A stretch of DNA of 64,000 nucleotides from Pseudoscleropodium purum (lineage: Eukaryota; Streptophyta; Bryopsida; Hypnales; Brachytheciaceae), in the NCBI GenBank assembly GCA_963969395.1, contig OZ017795.1:29803063-29867062 (forward strand). Reading direction: 5' to 3'. The position numbers and the translations under genes are program-made. The notes under the pieces are model-generated. The model was not told the DNA's origin and ran no database searches. It worked only from the letters and a program-made list of their open reading frames with translations. Positions 50,937 through 63,647 of this stretch are shown here, in pieces (positions within the stretch are counted from its first letter, which is position 1; every line of letters starts with the position of its first letter).

Positions 50937-51170
50937 TAGGGTTTAGGGTTTGGGTTGATTCCATTTGTAATTGGTGCACTTATTTTGAGAAGAAAATCGG
51001 TGCATTGTATGTGGTCAAACCAAAAACATACATGTTAAACTTCTCATTGGTTTGGGTTTAGGATTTGGGTTGGTTCCATTTGTAGTTGGTGCACTCATTT
51101 TGAGATGAAAATCTGTACATTTGGATGTGGTCAAACCAAAAACATGCATGTAAAACTTTTCATTGTTGTT
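50937..51170 (+). repeat. About 110-bp tandem duplication starting at a telomere-like motif
   Basis: Copy 1 runs from TTAGGGTTTAGGGTTTGGGT at 50937 to about 51045 and copy 2 from GGTTTGGGTTTAGGATTTGG to about 51165. Both share CCATTTGTANTTGGTGCAC, TATTTTGAGA-like text and GTGGTCAAACCAAAAACAT. The unit begins with two perfect plant telomere heptamers (TTTAGGG type). Confidence 0.75.
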
Positions 51171-52020
51171 TTTGGAGGGGAATTATTCTTGTCTTTTTGG
51201 ATGTTACTGTACTTCTTTTAATTCCCTACATGTTTTTGTAGTGGTATTTCAAAAAATATCCCTCAAGATTGTGGGATAATAAATGAACCTTTTAAAATAT
51301 ATTGGTGTTCATAAGTTAGATAAGATAAAAGAGGGGCCTAATATCATTATCTTTGTAGTGTTGGAATTGGTGCATTTCATTATAAAGGTCCAAATTATAA
51401 TGGATTAAGAAAATCTGAATTTTTTTGAAGGATTGCCAAAGCTAAATTGATTACATCTATTGTTGAATTTTTAAAAATGATTTGTAAATACTTTTGAATA
51501 TTTTTTAGAATCTAATTAGCTTTATTTTGGCTATTGTAGATGTTTATATTTGAATGCTTTTTTTCCTTCAAAATGATTCCATTTGATTTGAAAACTCTTC
51601 TAATATTAGACAATGCAATAATGAACTCAAAATATAAAAAATAATGAACTCACAATATTTGATTCTAGAATTCTAGTGCTATCATAGAGATTTGTCAATA
51701 AAGAAGGTTTGATAAACCTTTTTGCTTGTAATAGAAAGAAGTAGAAATAGTGACATAAATATGTTACATCACAAAAGAAAGTGCCAAATTCTTGCATTAA
51801 ATTGTATTCATGTTAAAAAACCTTTGATGTGATGCTAGAGGATTTAATATGTTAGTGCAAATACAAGGTGTGTTACGATTTTGATGATACTAAGAATTGA
51901 AGGAAGGAGGTGCAATTAGGGAGACTTCGGTTTTCAGGAACCCTAATTCCTCTGTCTCGCACGCCTCGGCTTCCGATTCTCTGAACTAGCGCAAGCTCCG
52001 ATGTCAATGTCGTTATGCTT

Positions 52021-52029
52021 AAACCCTAA
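52021..52029 (+). promoter_or_regulatory. Telobox upstream of the helicase gene
   Basis: AAACCCTAA lies 107 bp upstream of the start codon at 52128. A second partial match (AACCCTAA) lies near 51940. Confidence 0.5.
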
Positions 52030-52127
52030 TTTTGTTTCGTGGATGCTGGGTTTGCCATCTCCCATAGCTATGGCGGTTTTGTGTTGATCTCCGGCCGGAC
52101 TAAGGAAAGTCCTCAACGTTTGCAGTC

Positions 52128-55100
52128 ATGGCCAGGGCGCTGGCGGTGCTGCTGCGTGCGATTGCGCGCAGGGACGCTCGAAAATTGCCTCCATTTCTAA
52201 ACCACACTAATGCTTCTGTTGCCGCTCACGGTTGGAGTGCTACCCTGCCCGACGAAGCAGCGAGGCGAGCTTATAGTACTGTTGTGAGAGAGTTGGAGGG
52301 ATTCGACAGGAGTTCGAGGTTTTGGGATTTAGGGTTGAGGCGAGGGTTTAGTGCGAAAACTACGGTGGAGGAGAAAGTCGTGGAGAATATTGTGGAGGAG
52401 ACGGTAGTGAAGGCGAAGAGTGTAGGAAGGCCTAGGAAAGTAGAGAATGGAGTTGAGAAAGCGAAGCCTCGGAGGAAACCGAGAGCGTCGATGAAGAAGT
52501 TGGAGGATGAGATTGCTAGGAATGAATCCACGACTGGATCGGCGACCGTAATACTGAAATTGACGAGGAAGAAGAGGTCTGAGTCTAGGGTGGAGGCAGT
52601 GGTGGGTACCGATTCAGTCGTGTCGAGTGCTGACGATTCTGTAGATGTAGGGACTCCATATGCTGAAGTACGCGGGCAATTAGTTAGTGATGAAGAGACT
52701 AGCGGATCGGTTGATGGTGTGATTAATATTTTGAATTTGGAGGCTATTGGCGAAAGCTCCAATGCAATTTTGTCTTCATTGGTGGAAGACGGTGAGTCGC
52801 AGGAAGTGAGAGAGGAGGTGAAGGCTTTGAAGGATTTGCCACCACGCAAAGCCCCGAAGTTCCCGAAGCTAGATCTTACGTCAAAGCAGCGAATCACAAT
52901 CGTGAAGCTCGATGAGGACGAGAAGAGCCACGAAAGAGGGGCAAATGTTGAGGTACCTGCGCATTATAGTGATCCCGTAAAGGTATTCCACCAGTTGCTT
53001 CATGCTAGACCGGGGGCTTGTACCAGCACAGAGAAAGCCCGGCTCAGCTGGATTTTTCACCGATTCGCTGAATCAGGGTTAGTTCGTCAGTTCCTATCCG
53101 GCTTTAATAGGACATAAGAGTAGAACTGAGTCGTTTACAGCATTTTCTTAAAGTAATATTCTCACTTTTGAATAATTCACGTTATTGGTCAGGGAGGGAT
53201 CGTTTCTGTAACAGGAATGAGAATTTCGTGTGGCTCTAGGTTTTCCCGGGGTTGAGGCGAAATGCTTGTTGGAAGCTTGAATCCAATGGTTGGGGTTTAC
53301 CAACTAGTTCTTTCAGCATTATTGATAGTTATGTTTGTTTTACGGCTGAGAGCAGGTGGGTGTCGGATCAAGCGCTGGCATTATACATAAACTCGAAGTT
53401 TTTTCCAACAGCAGTTTCACGTTTTCGCAAGTTTTTTCAAAGCAGGGCAACGGCGGAGCTTAGAGGATTGCTGATCCAAATGGGTCCTTCCAACGCTGCT
53501 CTGAAATTTCTGTTTCCGATCTTCGCAGAGTTTTGCAATGCGGAATTTTCTGCTGAAATCAATCGGTATCGGGAGCTTGTTAGTACCGCTGACCTCACCA
53601 AGCCGGACGCTTGGTACGACTTGCGCTGATCTACCGATCTTTTGCTGGATTTCATGTCGTTTTCGGTTATGCCGTTCCTCGTAGGGTTTAGGTCGTGGTC
53701 AGGGCATTATGGTTTTTGAAGAATAAGAGGATGGGGCCGCAGGTACCCTTTTGCCCGGGCAATGAAGCGGAAGGTTATTTACCACCAAGGTCCAACTAAC
53801 AGTGGAAAGACATATATGGCTCTCAAGCGGTTCATGGAGGCGTCCAATGGAATTTACTGCAGTCCACTGCGACTCCTTGCTATGGAGGTTTGCCATCTTA
53901 GTCCACTATCAACTATCAAGAGGCAATAATTTTATTTATTTACTGAAAAGTCCAATTTTAAGTCATTCAGACTTCTATTTTTTGGGGAAGATGATATAGT
54001 ACATAAACATTCAAAATACTTGACAGGTATTCGATAAGGTGAATGCTGAAGGCATCTACTGCAATCTGCATACTGGACAAGAGAAGAAGGATTTGCCATT
54101 TGCCAACCATTTAGCATGCACTGTGGAGATGGCGTACTTAAGCAAGCAATGGGAGGTTGCTGTCATTGACGAAGTCCAGGTAATGAAAATGCAGTAATTC
54201 CTCATTCTCGGGTTTCCTTTGTTACTTTGTAAGGAAGAATTTGAGTCCGTCTCTGAAGTTGCACCACCGTACGTGGTTAAGTCCAAGCTGGTCATTGACT
54301 CCACTATTGAATGGGCCAGATGATGAGTGACGAGTACAGAGGTTGGGCTTGGACACGAGCCTTTTTAGGATTGCAAGCGGATGAAATTCATGTCTGTGGG
54401 GACCCAAGTGCAGTTCCGTTGTTACGGAGTTTATGCGTTGCAACTGGAGACGATTTGATTGAAAATGAGTATGAGCGATTCAAGCCTCTGAGACTGGATC
54501 AAGTGAGAACCCTTCGCGTTTCTTCGCTTACTTGTAGCTCTTGCAGTTTTGTTCGAGGGTGTAATTAGTTTCCTGTCTTTGTGAGGAGCCGGATCATGAG
54601 TTTAGTTGTTTGATGTCACTGTTGTATTTGTCTTCCTGCATGATTTTGCAGGATCATCCTGGTTGCGCAGTCCAATATTTATAAATGCAATTATGATGGT
54701 CCATGTTCATTGCAGAAATCACTCAATGGTGACTTTTCGAATGTTGAAGGCGGAGACTGTATAGTTGCATTCTCGAGGAAGGATATCTTCGATGTGAAGG
54801 TTTGTACTTTCTAAACTTATCAAGGCGTGCATGTGTTTGTTTGACGTGCATCTTTTCAGGAGGTTTTAAGCACTAGTATGTTCTCCCTTTTTCAGTGTCC
54901 ATTCGTCTGCTGAAATTTCTCTGTGGTGATCACAACATGATACTTTTTATTTATAACGATGGTACGTAGTCAAGAAGCTCTGAGTGTAGAATAATTTTTC
55001 CTTGTTGGGGCCCATTCTCTCTCCTGTGATCACTCGCTTCATGTTGTTTCAAGAAGTGCTGTACAGTGACAATGTTCTCGCTATTCGTGATTTTATGTCA

Positions 55101-58034
55101 ACAACAGCGGGAAGTGGAATTAGCAACAAATCACAAGTGCTGTGTTGTATACGGAGCCCTTCCACCTGAGACAAGAACTCAGCAAGCCAAACTGTTCAAT
55201 GACCCCAATAGCGGATATGACGTCCTGGTTGCAAGTGATGCTGTTGGGATGGGTCTGAATCTCAACATTCGACGGGTTGTGTTCTATTCTCTGGACAAAT
55301 TTGATGGCGATGCCAAGAGACCTATTCCAGCTCCTCAGGTGAAGCAGATTGCAGGGAGGGCAGGACGCCGGGGGAGTATATTTCCAGATGGTGTAACTAC
55401 TGCCTTCTACTCACAGGACATAGCGTATCTGGAGCAGTCATTGCAGCAAGACTTTGAGCCTGCCACCGCTGCAGGTCTATTCCCAGTGTATGAACAGGTG
55501 AGTAGACATCCTGCTTGCTAAATGTATCACAATATATTCATTTGGTACTACACTGATTTACACTATTTGTGATGTCCAAAAATGGTGTCACTACAAAGTT
55601 TCATTCTTGAGGAAATTGGTACAATATAGTAGCATTTCAGTCTATGAAACTTAACTATTTTAGTGTGATTTTGGTAAATTAGATGCACACCCTCTAATAG
55701 GAAAAATCAGTGTATTTGAATTCCATGTGGATCCTGGTTTCCAGTTCCATGATGAGTAACTTTTCGCATTTTGATGCCTCCTTTTCTTTCGTGTTACGCT
55801 AAGAGTGGTTGCATCATCTGCGGTAAATAACAATAATGCGAAACTACTTAAGCTGTGTTCATTGCATTATGATTCTGTACGCCTTGAATCTATCGTTCAA
55901 CTCATAGAAGTGTTTCGAGATTGCACTGTACGTTCTTTCTAGTGCTAATAGCCTCGTAATTCGTGATTGTTGAAATCTTCTGTTTTGTTGTGCGATAGGT
56001 GGAGCTTTTTGCTAGTCAACTGCCAGAGACGTCATTTGCTCACTTGCTGGAGAGGTATGAATGACTTGTTCTTATTGTGGCAAGATTAAATATTGATGTA
56101 TGTAAATGAATTTTGGAGATTATGTTATTATAGGTTTTGTTCGGAAGAGTAAAAAACCAACTACTTCTACCGTTCCATTATATGGCTCATGGATAAATAT
56201 AATGAAACAGTTATGTCAAATTGATTGTGATGGTGGCTTTGGTAGGATTCTTATTAAGACGCCTTTCGTCGTACAGGTTTGCAGAAACTTGTCGGTTGGA
56301 CGGTGCATACTTCCTCTGCCGCTATGATAATTTGAAAGTAAGATCCGATTTCTACATAAATTTTGCTTATACATATTATCGAGAGAAAAACGTGGCATTG
56401 GTTTGCTGACACTAGTTCACATGGAGAACATGGTGCATAATCACATTATTCCAAACTTCACAATTTTTGAATTTATGTTTAGAGTCGGGAACAAAAAGAT
56501 CCATTTCTCATTGTGACGCCTCCCCAGATAATCAATTCTTCACCGAATTTTACAACTAATTACATATATATTCTGAAAACCATGAAAGATAGACAAAAGG
56601 TATTTAGTTTTGAGGCCTATCAAACAAAGAGAACTAATAGTAAGGAACTTTAGAAATAATAAATAAAAATCATGGTTAGGAGACTCTAGAATTTGTTTAA
56701 ATCCACCACTAATCTACCACCAATTTAGTACTAATCTAATCTCAATCTACAAGACACTTGCTTGATTTGAGGCACTTTCATGTTCTAAAGAGTGGTCTAG
56801 ATGAAGTGGTGTAGAGTTGAAACAATGTTGTTGGATGTTGATGAGCATGGCACATTAATTGGGAATTGTGCTTGGTTGGTGTTAAATATATGATAATGCA
56901 ATTGCCTACATCTCAAATTTTAATTAATTTTTCCTCTTTCTCGCCTTTCCAAGTATGTATATAGTTTTAAATTTGGTGGAGAAATGACTTCATGGGAAAG
57001 ATCCAAGTGAGGATGACTTTCTGTCCACATATCTATTATGTTTATTTCGTGGAATTCCTATCGCTTGCTCAGTTCCCTCCAACGTGTTTTTCTGCATTGT
57101 GCCTTTAATACAATTGTTTTCTTTGGTTTGGTCCTGCATTAGATTGTTTTTCAAAGTACTTAATGCAATATTTATCTTTTGCCTTTTGAGTTTAGGAATG
57201 CGACCCTTCTAGGATATCATTTGGTTTGGAACTACGAAATTTAATTTTGCTTTCTGACGAATTGCAGAGGGTAGCAAGCGTTCTTGACAAGGTGAAAGGC
57301 CTGTCATTAGTAGATCGATTCAACTTCTGCTTTACCCCTGTCAACGTCCGGGATCCGCAGTCATTGGGTGCGCTGTACCGCTATGCCTTGGCGTTCAGTC
57401 AGAAGATTCCTGTAGTCGTGCAAATGGGGGCACCACTGAACTCTGCCCGAGATGAGTTTGAACTTATGGACCTGGAAACTCGACATCAGGTATATGTTAA
57501 TCTCATTGATTCTCTTTTTTTGCATATTCTTCTATGTAATGTGGTTGAAAAGATTATTAGGCAACTGCATGCTGTATGTTTTCAGCACTGATCTAGACTA
57601 AGCAAGCTCAATACTATGGTCACAATTTCCGTGGATTTCTTTTGCGTATGGTAATAGGAATTTCTGTCGTGACTCTTGTATTTTTGTTCGTTTTTACTCT
57701 TCAAACCTTGTGTCAGAGTAATGCATCGATGTTGGAATCTTGACAGGTCCTATCCATGTACTTATGGTTAAGTCAGCACTTCCCCGAGGAGCTTTTTGTG
57801 CAGAAAGAAAGGGCTGCAGAGATGGCAACTCATATCGCTGCGCTGTTAGGTCAATCCCTTGTGCAGTCTGCTGGTCGGTGGCATGGCCGAGGGAGGAAAC
57901 CGGGTCCCAAGAAATTTGGTGGTAGGGTTGTAGTGGCGAAGTCTGGCCTGAGACTACCCAGACTAGTCAGACCTTCATACCCTCGAGTCTCTGAAAAGGA
58001 GAGACAACCTAAAAGCATCCCTGCTGTTTGCTGA
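52128..58034 (+). CDS. SUV3L: SUV3-like ATP-dependent RNA helicase, mitochondrial (DExH18 type)
   Basis: SUV3 helicases unwind RNA for mitochondrial RNA decay and surveillance. Eleven exons join in frame to 929 residues: 52128-53077, 53356-53613, 53743-53887, 54027-54179, 54320-54502, 54716-54799, 55108-55497, 55999-56054, 56277-56337, 57268-57489 and 57747-58034. The start [19 protein letters not shown] is Arg/Ala-rich without acidic residues, as in a mitochondrial presequence. Residues about 80-300 are Lys/Glu-rich and low in complexity. Helicase motifs: Walker A GPTNSGKT (419-426), [11 protein letters not shown] (motif Ia), DEVQ (499-502), [10 protein letters not shown] (motif III), [24 protein letters not shown] (motif V) and QIAGRAGR (671-678, motif VI). 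The C-terminal domain carries [15 protein letters not shown] and [15 protein letters not shown]. The long N-terminal region matches the plant SUV3L branch rather than the short SUV3. The intron 56338-57267 is the longest (930 bp). Confidence 0.93.
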
Positions 58035-59472
58035 CGGATATGTATTGACCCGTACTCTATCTCTGTGTCCTTTTTTGATTGTCCCATTCTCCTGTTTTAT
58101 GGGTTCCTTGTTGTAGATTATCCAATCGGAGTCACTCCACTTAGGAGGAGTCTGGACTCAGAGCTCAACAGTTGGACGACCTCCAAGAGATACTTCACGT
58201 CCATAAACTTTGGACGTATTTCTATTAGGGGAGCTGACTATGAGGACTGCTACGGACAGAGCGAACGCTGCTGTGGTGGTCCGCTTTAGAGCAATTTGGT
58301 GGTCATGTAGGGGCGCCAATTGACGCGGATTGATTCGATGGTCAGATCCACATTTGGGTGGAACCTGCTGGAGGATTGCTTTAGGACGTTTCGACAAAAA
58401 AAAAAGTAAGTTCGTCATTTTTCAGCCACTTTGGAAGATTCTTTGCGGGAGCATTATCATGAAGAGATGAGACTTGCCATGATCCAGTGACTAGGAGTGG
58501 TTTATTAGCAAGTTAGCAACAGCAACACTTGGAAGATGGTCAAGTGTTCATAAACATTGTTGAAGTCGATGTAACTTAGGACTTATTAGAGTGGCAGCCA
58601 GGGTTTCCTGTGCTTGCGGCCTTGCAAAGGTGTATTGATGGAATTCCAGTCTTGGAGGCGATCTAGTGTAATCTCATAGATGAAAAAAAATTCTAATGCG
58701 AGAAATTGACACTGCAACTTTTGCAACTTGATCATTGGCTATTGATAGCACATCGTTTGGTGTGGTCAGTTTCAACACTTAGAGTACAAAAAACTATGTT
58801 TACTATGATGTATTTCAAATTAAAAGTCATTATTGTGTATGATTATATATATAATATGCATTTGTAAAGCAAGGTGAAATATTCTTTGTTTATGTGATAG
58901 TCATTTGTTGTCTATACTACATTGTATTATAAAAGGCATCATCAATCAACAACATGAATTCTACTTTTCTTAGAGATTTGATTAAAAAATCAATTTAATT
59001 ATTATAATATTTTATGTTCTTAGCTTTTGTTTTACTTTTTAGAAATTCATTTAAAAAAAAATTTCATTTACTTTTATCTTTTACTTTGGGACTTTATAAC
59101 ATTGGTACATTGATGCTATATATAAGATTATAGAGAATAGAAGTTACATTAATAATTTTATGATTGTAGAAATTGCATCGTTATATTTATAAGTTTTATA
59201 TATCACAATATCAACATAATGCACTATCAACTAATGAAATTCCTGATGAAGTATTTGGTTGGTTACAAAAATAGCACATGAAATTAAATTGCAATATTAA
59301 CAAAAGGATGTCAATAGAGGTTTAAGGTTTAAGGTTTAGAATTTTAAGGTTTTGAATTATGGATTTGTTTCAGTTTTCTTAAAAAGGTAGATTGTAACAA
59401 AATTTAGTTTTGACACTCAAACTTCAATTGAAACTTCACTCTTTCTAGAATATTGAGAGTGTCACCTTCAAC
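58035..59472. other. Helicase 3' flank and AT-rich spacer
   Basis: 58035-58700 is GC-richer and probably 3' UTR. Degenerate telomere-like AAGGTTT repeats occur at 59319-59350. No exon-like block. Confidence 0.45.
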
Positions 59473-60111
59473 ATGCACCATAAAGAAGATCAAACCAAAA
59501 TTGCAACAAAAATGACAACTAAGATCAAAACTAAAATTGCTAAAAAAGTGATAAGTGAGGATAGTATAGAATCAATGATGCGGTCTAAACTTAAGAATAT
59601 GAAACAAGAAGTAGATGTAACATCCTCCAAGACCAATTTAATAATTGAGAGTGACTCAATGTTAGTTGGCACAAACTCCAACCTTGAAGAGTTGGAGTTT
59701 TTGTCAAGACAAGTTTGTCAAGACAAAAAAGAACTATATAAGATGCAAACTATAAATGCCTTGCTTACAGCACACATTATGATTTTAAATATGGATATAG
59801 AAACAACTACCAAGCGCCTTGAGCTAAATCAACCCAAAAGGAAAAAAAATTGTATAGAGAAATTTTCCCAAAAGATTATTAATACCACAAAGGAATATGG
59901 GGTACATTTGATCAATGATTCCATGTATAAAAAGGCTATTGCACAAGACCCTTTAATGTGTGACAAATATGAAGCTATTCAAACCATGCTTTGTGAAGTT
60001 CGAGCAATGGATGTAGAGCATTTTATTGAGCTTGACATGGTAGAAATTTTTGATGAAGCAAACCAACTATGTAGGGATGCAAAGAGGCTTGTTAATGCCA
60101 TTTATGAATGA
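59473..60111 (+). CDS. Unrecognised 212-residue lysine-rich protein
   Basis: A single uninterrupted ORF of 212 codons in DNA as AT-rich as its surroundings, where stops are otherwise frequent. I do not recognise the protein. Residues 1-30 are Lys/Thr-rich and basic (MHHKEDQTKIATKMTTKIKT). Residues 60-120 are charged and probably helical or coiled (around LEELEFLSRQVCQDKKELYK). The C-terminal third has CDKYEAIQTMLCEVRAMDVE and an acidic-then-basic end (FDEANQLCRDAKRLVNAIYE). There is no signal peptide, membrane segment or known catalytic motif. No intron is needed. It could be a lineage-specific gene, a retrogene, or a surviving exon of a mobile element. Codon use is A/T-ending, unlike the neighbouring helicase. 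Confidence 0.4.
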   Translation: MHHKEDQTKIATKMTTKIKTKIAKKVISEDSIESMMRSKLKNMKQEVDVTSSKTNLIIESDSMLVGTNSNLEELEFLSRQVCQDKKELYKMQTINALLTAHIMILNMDIETTTKRLELNQPKRKKNCIEKFSQKIINTTKEYGVHLINDSMYKKAIAQDPLMCDKYEAIQTMLCEVRAMDVEHFIELDMVEIFDEANQLCRDAKRLVNAIYE

Positions 60112-61020
60112 CCAAGGACCATTACTCTTTCAATGCCCAAATTTTATTTTTAAATTTTTATATCTTTTGGCTTGTCAAATAGTATATCAACAATAGATGT
60201 TGTGAAATTTGAGATAGTGAAAAATATAATATTTAAAAGAAAAGGAGAAATTTAGACTTCTTATATAATAGTGAAACTATATAGTAGTAGAGGCAATGGT
60301 AGGGACATTTTTAATGCATCCTATAGTAGACAATATTTTTTGGTCAACTTCGTGTGGACACACTATAACAATAATACAATATCTGCAAGTAAATGCCTCA
60401 ATAAATAGAAATATGAATTGTTACCAAGTTAAAACCATTGCATAGAATCATTGTATTTATTATCACAACAAATTGACCACTATTCACTATAAATTGAATC
60501 CTACATAGAATATGGCGAAAAATTAGAAAAGACCAAGTTCAAAACCAATATTGGTCATGAAAGATGAATACATGGTTGATGTAATTAAATTTGCCTAAGA
60601 AGGAGTCTTTAAAGACATACTAGATGCCTCATATAATGAGGTTGTTATTGATACTCAAGGTGGTAGTACCCAAAAGTAGACATGTGCTTGAAAAAGCCAA
60701 AATGGTGCACATTTTTTTATTTTTTATTGTCCAAAAATTACATAAACTAAAAATAGACTTTCAAGGTCTTCCATTCCACTTTATGATTTTTTATTCCATA
60801 AAATTTTAAATGTTTGAGATCATTCAATTTCAACTTTTTACTCTTCATAATTTTAGAGTTCAAAATATATGCGTTTGTAGTATTGTTGCCTAGCATTGTA
60901 TTATAGGTGGGTTTGGTGGAGAATAATTCTAAATATAAATGCCTTTATTTTTGAAATTTTATTTTCATTTTAAAAAATTGTATAGAAATAAAATGCACCT
61001 TTCAAAATATTTCTATAATT
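60112..61020. other. AT-rich spacer, nothing recognised
   Basis: No exon-like block, RNA gene or repeat was seen beyond simple A/T runs. Confidence 0.45.
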
Positions 61021-61848
61021 TTAACCCCTAAATGCCTAACCGTCCATATGTAGTCAATTTGAAATTTCAGGCTCATTTTGGTATGGGTAGTTAAATTTGT
61101 TTGACCACTTTAAAAGAAAATTGGGGTAGTTTTTTATGATTAACTATTGAAAACTTTCTTTTTTCATTAAAAAAGGTAAATATTTTATTGTTGAGAAGTC
61201 TTCAAAGTCATACATGTCCATTAGAAGAGGAATAAAGCTTGCTAATTTTACTTCATTTCCCAACTTTGAGTAAAGTTTGCCAATTTCACTTGATGCAAAA
61301 TCTAAAAACTTGTGCTTATCTATTTGCTTTGAAAATGGTCCCAATCGAAAGAGTAAAGCGTTTTCATGATTTTTACTATAAAAAATTTAAACATGCAGGT
61401 ATTGATTTGGAGTTATTTGCGATTTATGCTTAATATAAAAAAAAATTGCATTTCAACAATTGCAAAGTGGATTAATTGTTTAATGAATTTGATAGCTTTT
61501 TATGTGAAATTAAGTGTTTTGAAAGTGCATTTTAGTGTGCTAACATAATTTGTAGTTGTTTATGTCACCTTCAATTCCAAAAACATTTATGAATAAATTT
61601 TTGAAACATTGTGGGAAGAAGAAGCATACTAAAAATTAAAAAATGTACATTTCTCTTGTTATAATCTCACAACTCTTTTGCAATTTTTCACTCAAAATTG
61701 GTGAGCATACTACTAAGAAATCTCTTTAAACATCTGTATGGTTAGATTTTGAAAAAAAAAATTTTGCTTCATTGGAGTTAACTATAAGCCCATGCTCTTT
61801 TTTCATAGTCAAAACACAATTGAAAAGGCATAGGCATTTAGAGGTTAA
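61021..61848 (+). mobile_element. TTAA-bounded inverted-repeat element, copy E (second subfamily)
   Basis: 828 bp. It begins TTAACCCCTAAATGCCTAA and ends AGGCATTTAGAGGTTAA. The first 10 bases of the terminal repeat are shared with copies A to C but the following bases (TGCCTA) and the interior differ, defining a second subfamily. Its right half matches the fragment at 4164-4487. Non-coding. Confidence 0.65.
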
Positions 61849-63110
61849 ACAACTATTGAATCTTTCTTAAAAAAATTGATATATTTAAAAGAAATCTACT
61901 AGGATTGTCCTTTGCTTATCATAGTATGAATTAGATTAATAATTTCAACAGATCTTCAAATGTAGACCTTTTACTACTATATAGCTAGATGTATATACAT
62001 ATAAGGTATATGTTCAACCTTACAAAATTGAACTTAATGGAAAATTCATAAATGAATTTAAAATTAGCAAAGTAATTTTTTTGAATGTTTAACCATTGAA
62101 ATTTTGCTTGGGTCAAAAATTAAAAAATATTTTCAAAATTGAAAAATAACAATATCTTCTAAAAATAGTTATATAAATGAAAATTCATTCAATTTTTAGA
62201 ATTTATAATTGTAGGAACTTATTCTTGACTAAGGCAAGGGGCTTGTCCTAAAAAAATTGAGGTTTAAAAGTGATGCACGTGTGAAGTAGGACTAAGCAAA
62301 GAGTCATACAATGTTTTTTTCACGGTTGTTTGATATTTTGACAATGTGACTTCTTAAAGCTTTCAAGCCCCATAATTCAAATTCTACTTTCCAAAGATCT
62401 AAAGACTTCAGATTTGAATAAAACCTCAAGGTAGAAAGAATTTATCAAATTTTCAAAATAAAGTAATGCTTTGCTCCACCTACTTGGATTGCAGGTAAAA
62501 AAAACAAAAAAAACTTTTCAACCAATTGTTGAATCTCTAATTAGACTTCCTAAAAGATCATTTGTTTTTTACATCTCAAGAAAAAAAATGAGAAGAAAAC
62601 CTTCTACATCACTTTAAATGCTTGAAACACCCAATAGCCATTTCAAATTTAAAAGAGCTTTAAAGGTTAACATACTAACTTAGATTATTTGGGTTTGAAA
62701 TGAATTGATAGGATTAAATTTACGTTGGTTGAAATAGTTGAGTACAAAATCTCAAAGTAAGAAGAATATTTTTCTGCATGCATTTTAACCTTTAAGTGAC
62801 TAATTGTACAAAAGAATTTGTTTCCATCATTACATTTTCTAGCCAATTACAAGACTACTCTTCGAAGTCGAACCATGTGTAGAATTAGGTCCAGCCTTTA
62901 ACCCTTAAATTGACTTATTGACTATTTTATGGTCAGTATTCAATTTTGACTAGTTTTTTCAGATTTTCTATAATCTAAAGAGATAGCATGTTCAAAATGG
63001 CTTACATTTTATGCAAAGTCTAATTTAGAGAGGACGATTTTTTTGCAAACAAGTCACAATTAGGTGGAATTACCATATTTACAAGGGGCCAATTTTTATG
63101 TACCAGATTA
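61849..63110. other. AT-rich spacer with a solo TTAA-family end
   Basis: TTAACCCTTAAATTGAC at 62900 resembles the left terminal repeat, without a partner in the window. The rest is AT-rich and empty. Confidence 0.4.
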
Positions 63111-63123
63111 GGGTTAGGGTTAG
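63107..63123 (+). repeat. Short interstitial TTAGGG run
   Basis: TTAGGGTTAGGGTTAG, about two and a half units of the 6-bp telomere-type repeat rather than the usual 7-bp plant unit, at the edge of the GC-richer upstream region of the last ORF. Confidence 0.5.
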
Positions 63124-63364
63124 TGGGATCAGGGTTTGTACGAGATTTCGGGATTCTTTGTGACAAATCTGTTGGTGCGCTTCCAGTCGCTTGAAATCAC
63201 GACGGTTACCATTACGCTCTTATCTGAGGTCTATTGTATGAAGAATTTCTGAATATTAAACTTTGAATCTTAGCTTAGAATTTCCTCGATAAAGAATGAA
63301 TTAGGCGCCGCTGGTAATTGAAACTATGCGAAGGAGATTTGCTACAATTGAGCGGTCATTCGCG

Positions 63365-63373
63365 AAACCCTAA
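63365..63373 (+). promoter_or_regulatory. Telobox upstream of the right-edge ORF
   Basis: AAACCCTAA, 283 bp upstream of the ATG at 63648, in a stretch that looks like promoter and 5' UTR. Confidence 0.45.
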
Positions 63374-63647
63374 TCCTTCGTTGCGGATCAACTTTTCGGT
63401 TTAGTAGCAGAGAGACGAAGAAGAACACCATCAAGTGGATGGCATGGCCGCAGGGAGCTGGGAAAACTGTCACTTCCATTTTCTATGATCACCATTCCAT
63501 TTTCAGCGAGTTCAAGAATTTGGCGTTCACTAAAATTTTGAATTTAGGGTTTGATGTACTCACTGTGTGCTGATCGGAGGGGAATTCGCGCGTATTGACA
63601 GGTAATTGTGCAAGTGTAGTACTTCACCCTCAATTCTACCTCAACCC

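Larger units (their letters stand above)
50271..52127. other. Spacer between carrier and helicase genes, with tandem duplications
   Basis: 50271-50500 is probably the carrier 3' UTR. Two local duplications are listed separately. 51180-51900 is AT-rich and empty. 51900-52127 is GC-richer and is probably the helicase promoter and 5' UTR. Confidence 0.5.

Noticed and set aside
52271..52897. 208-codon minus-strand ORF
   Set aside because: Shadow of the GC-rich helicase exon 1; Ser/Thr/Phe-rich translation without motifs.
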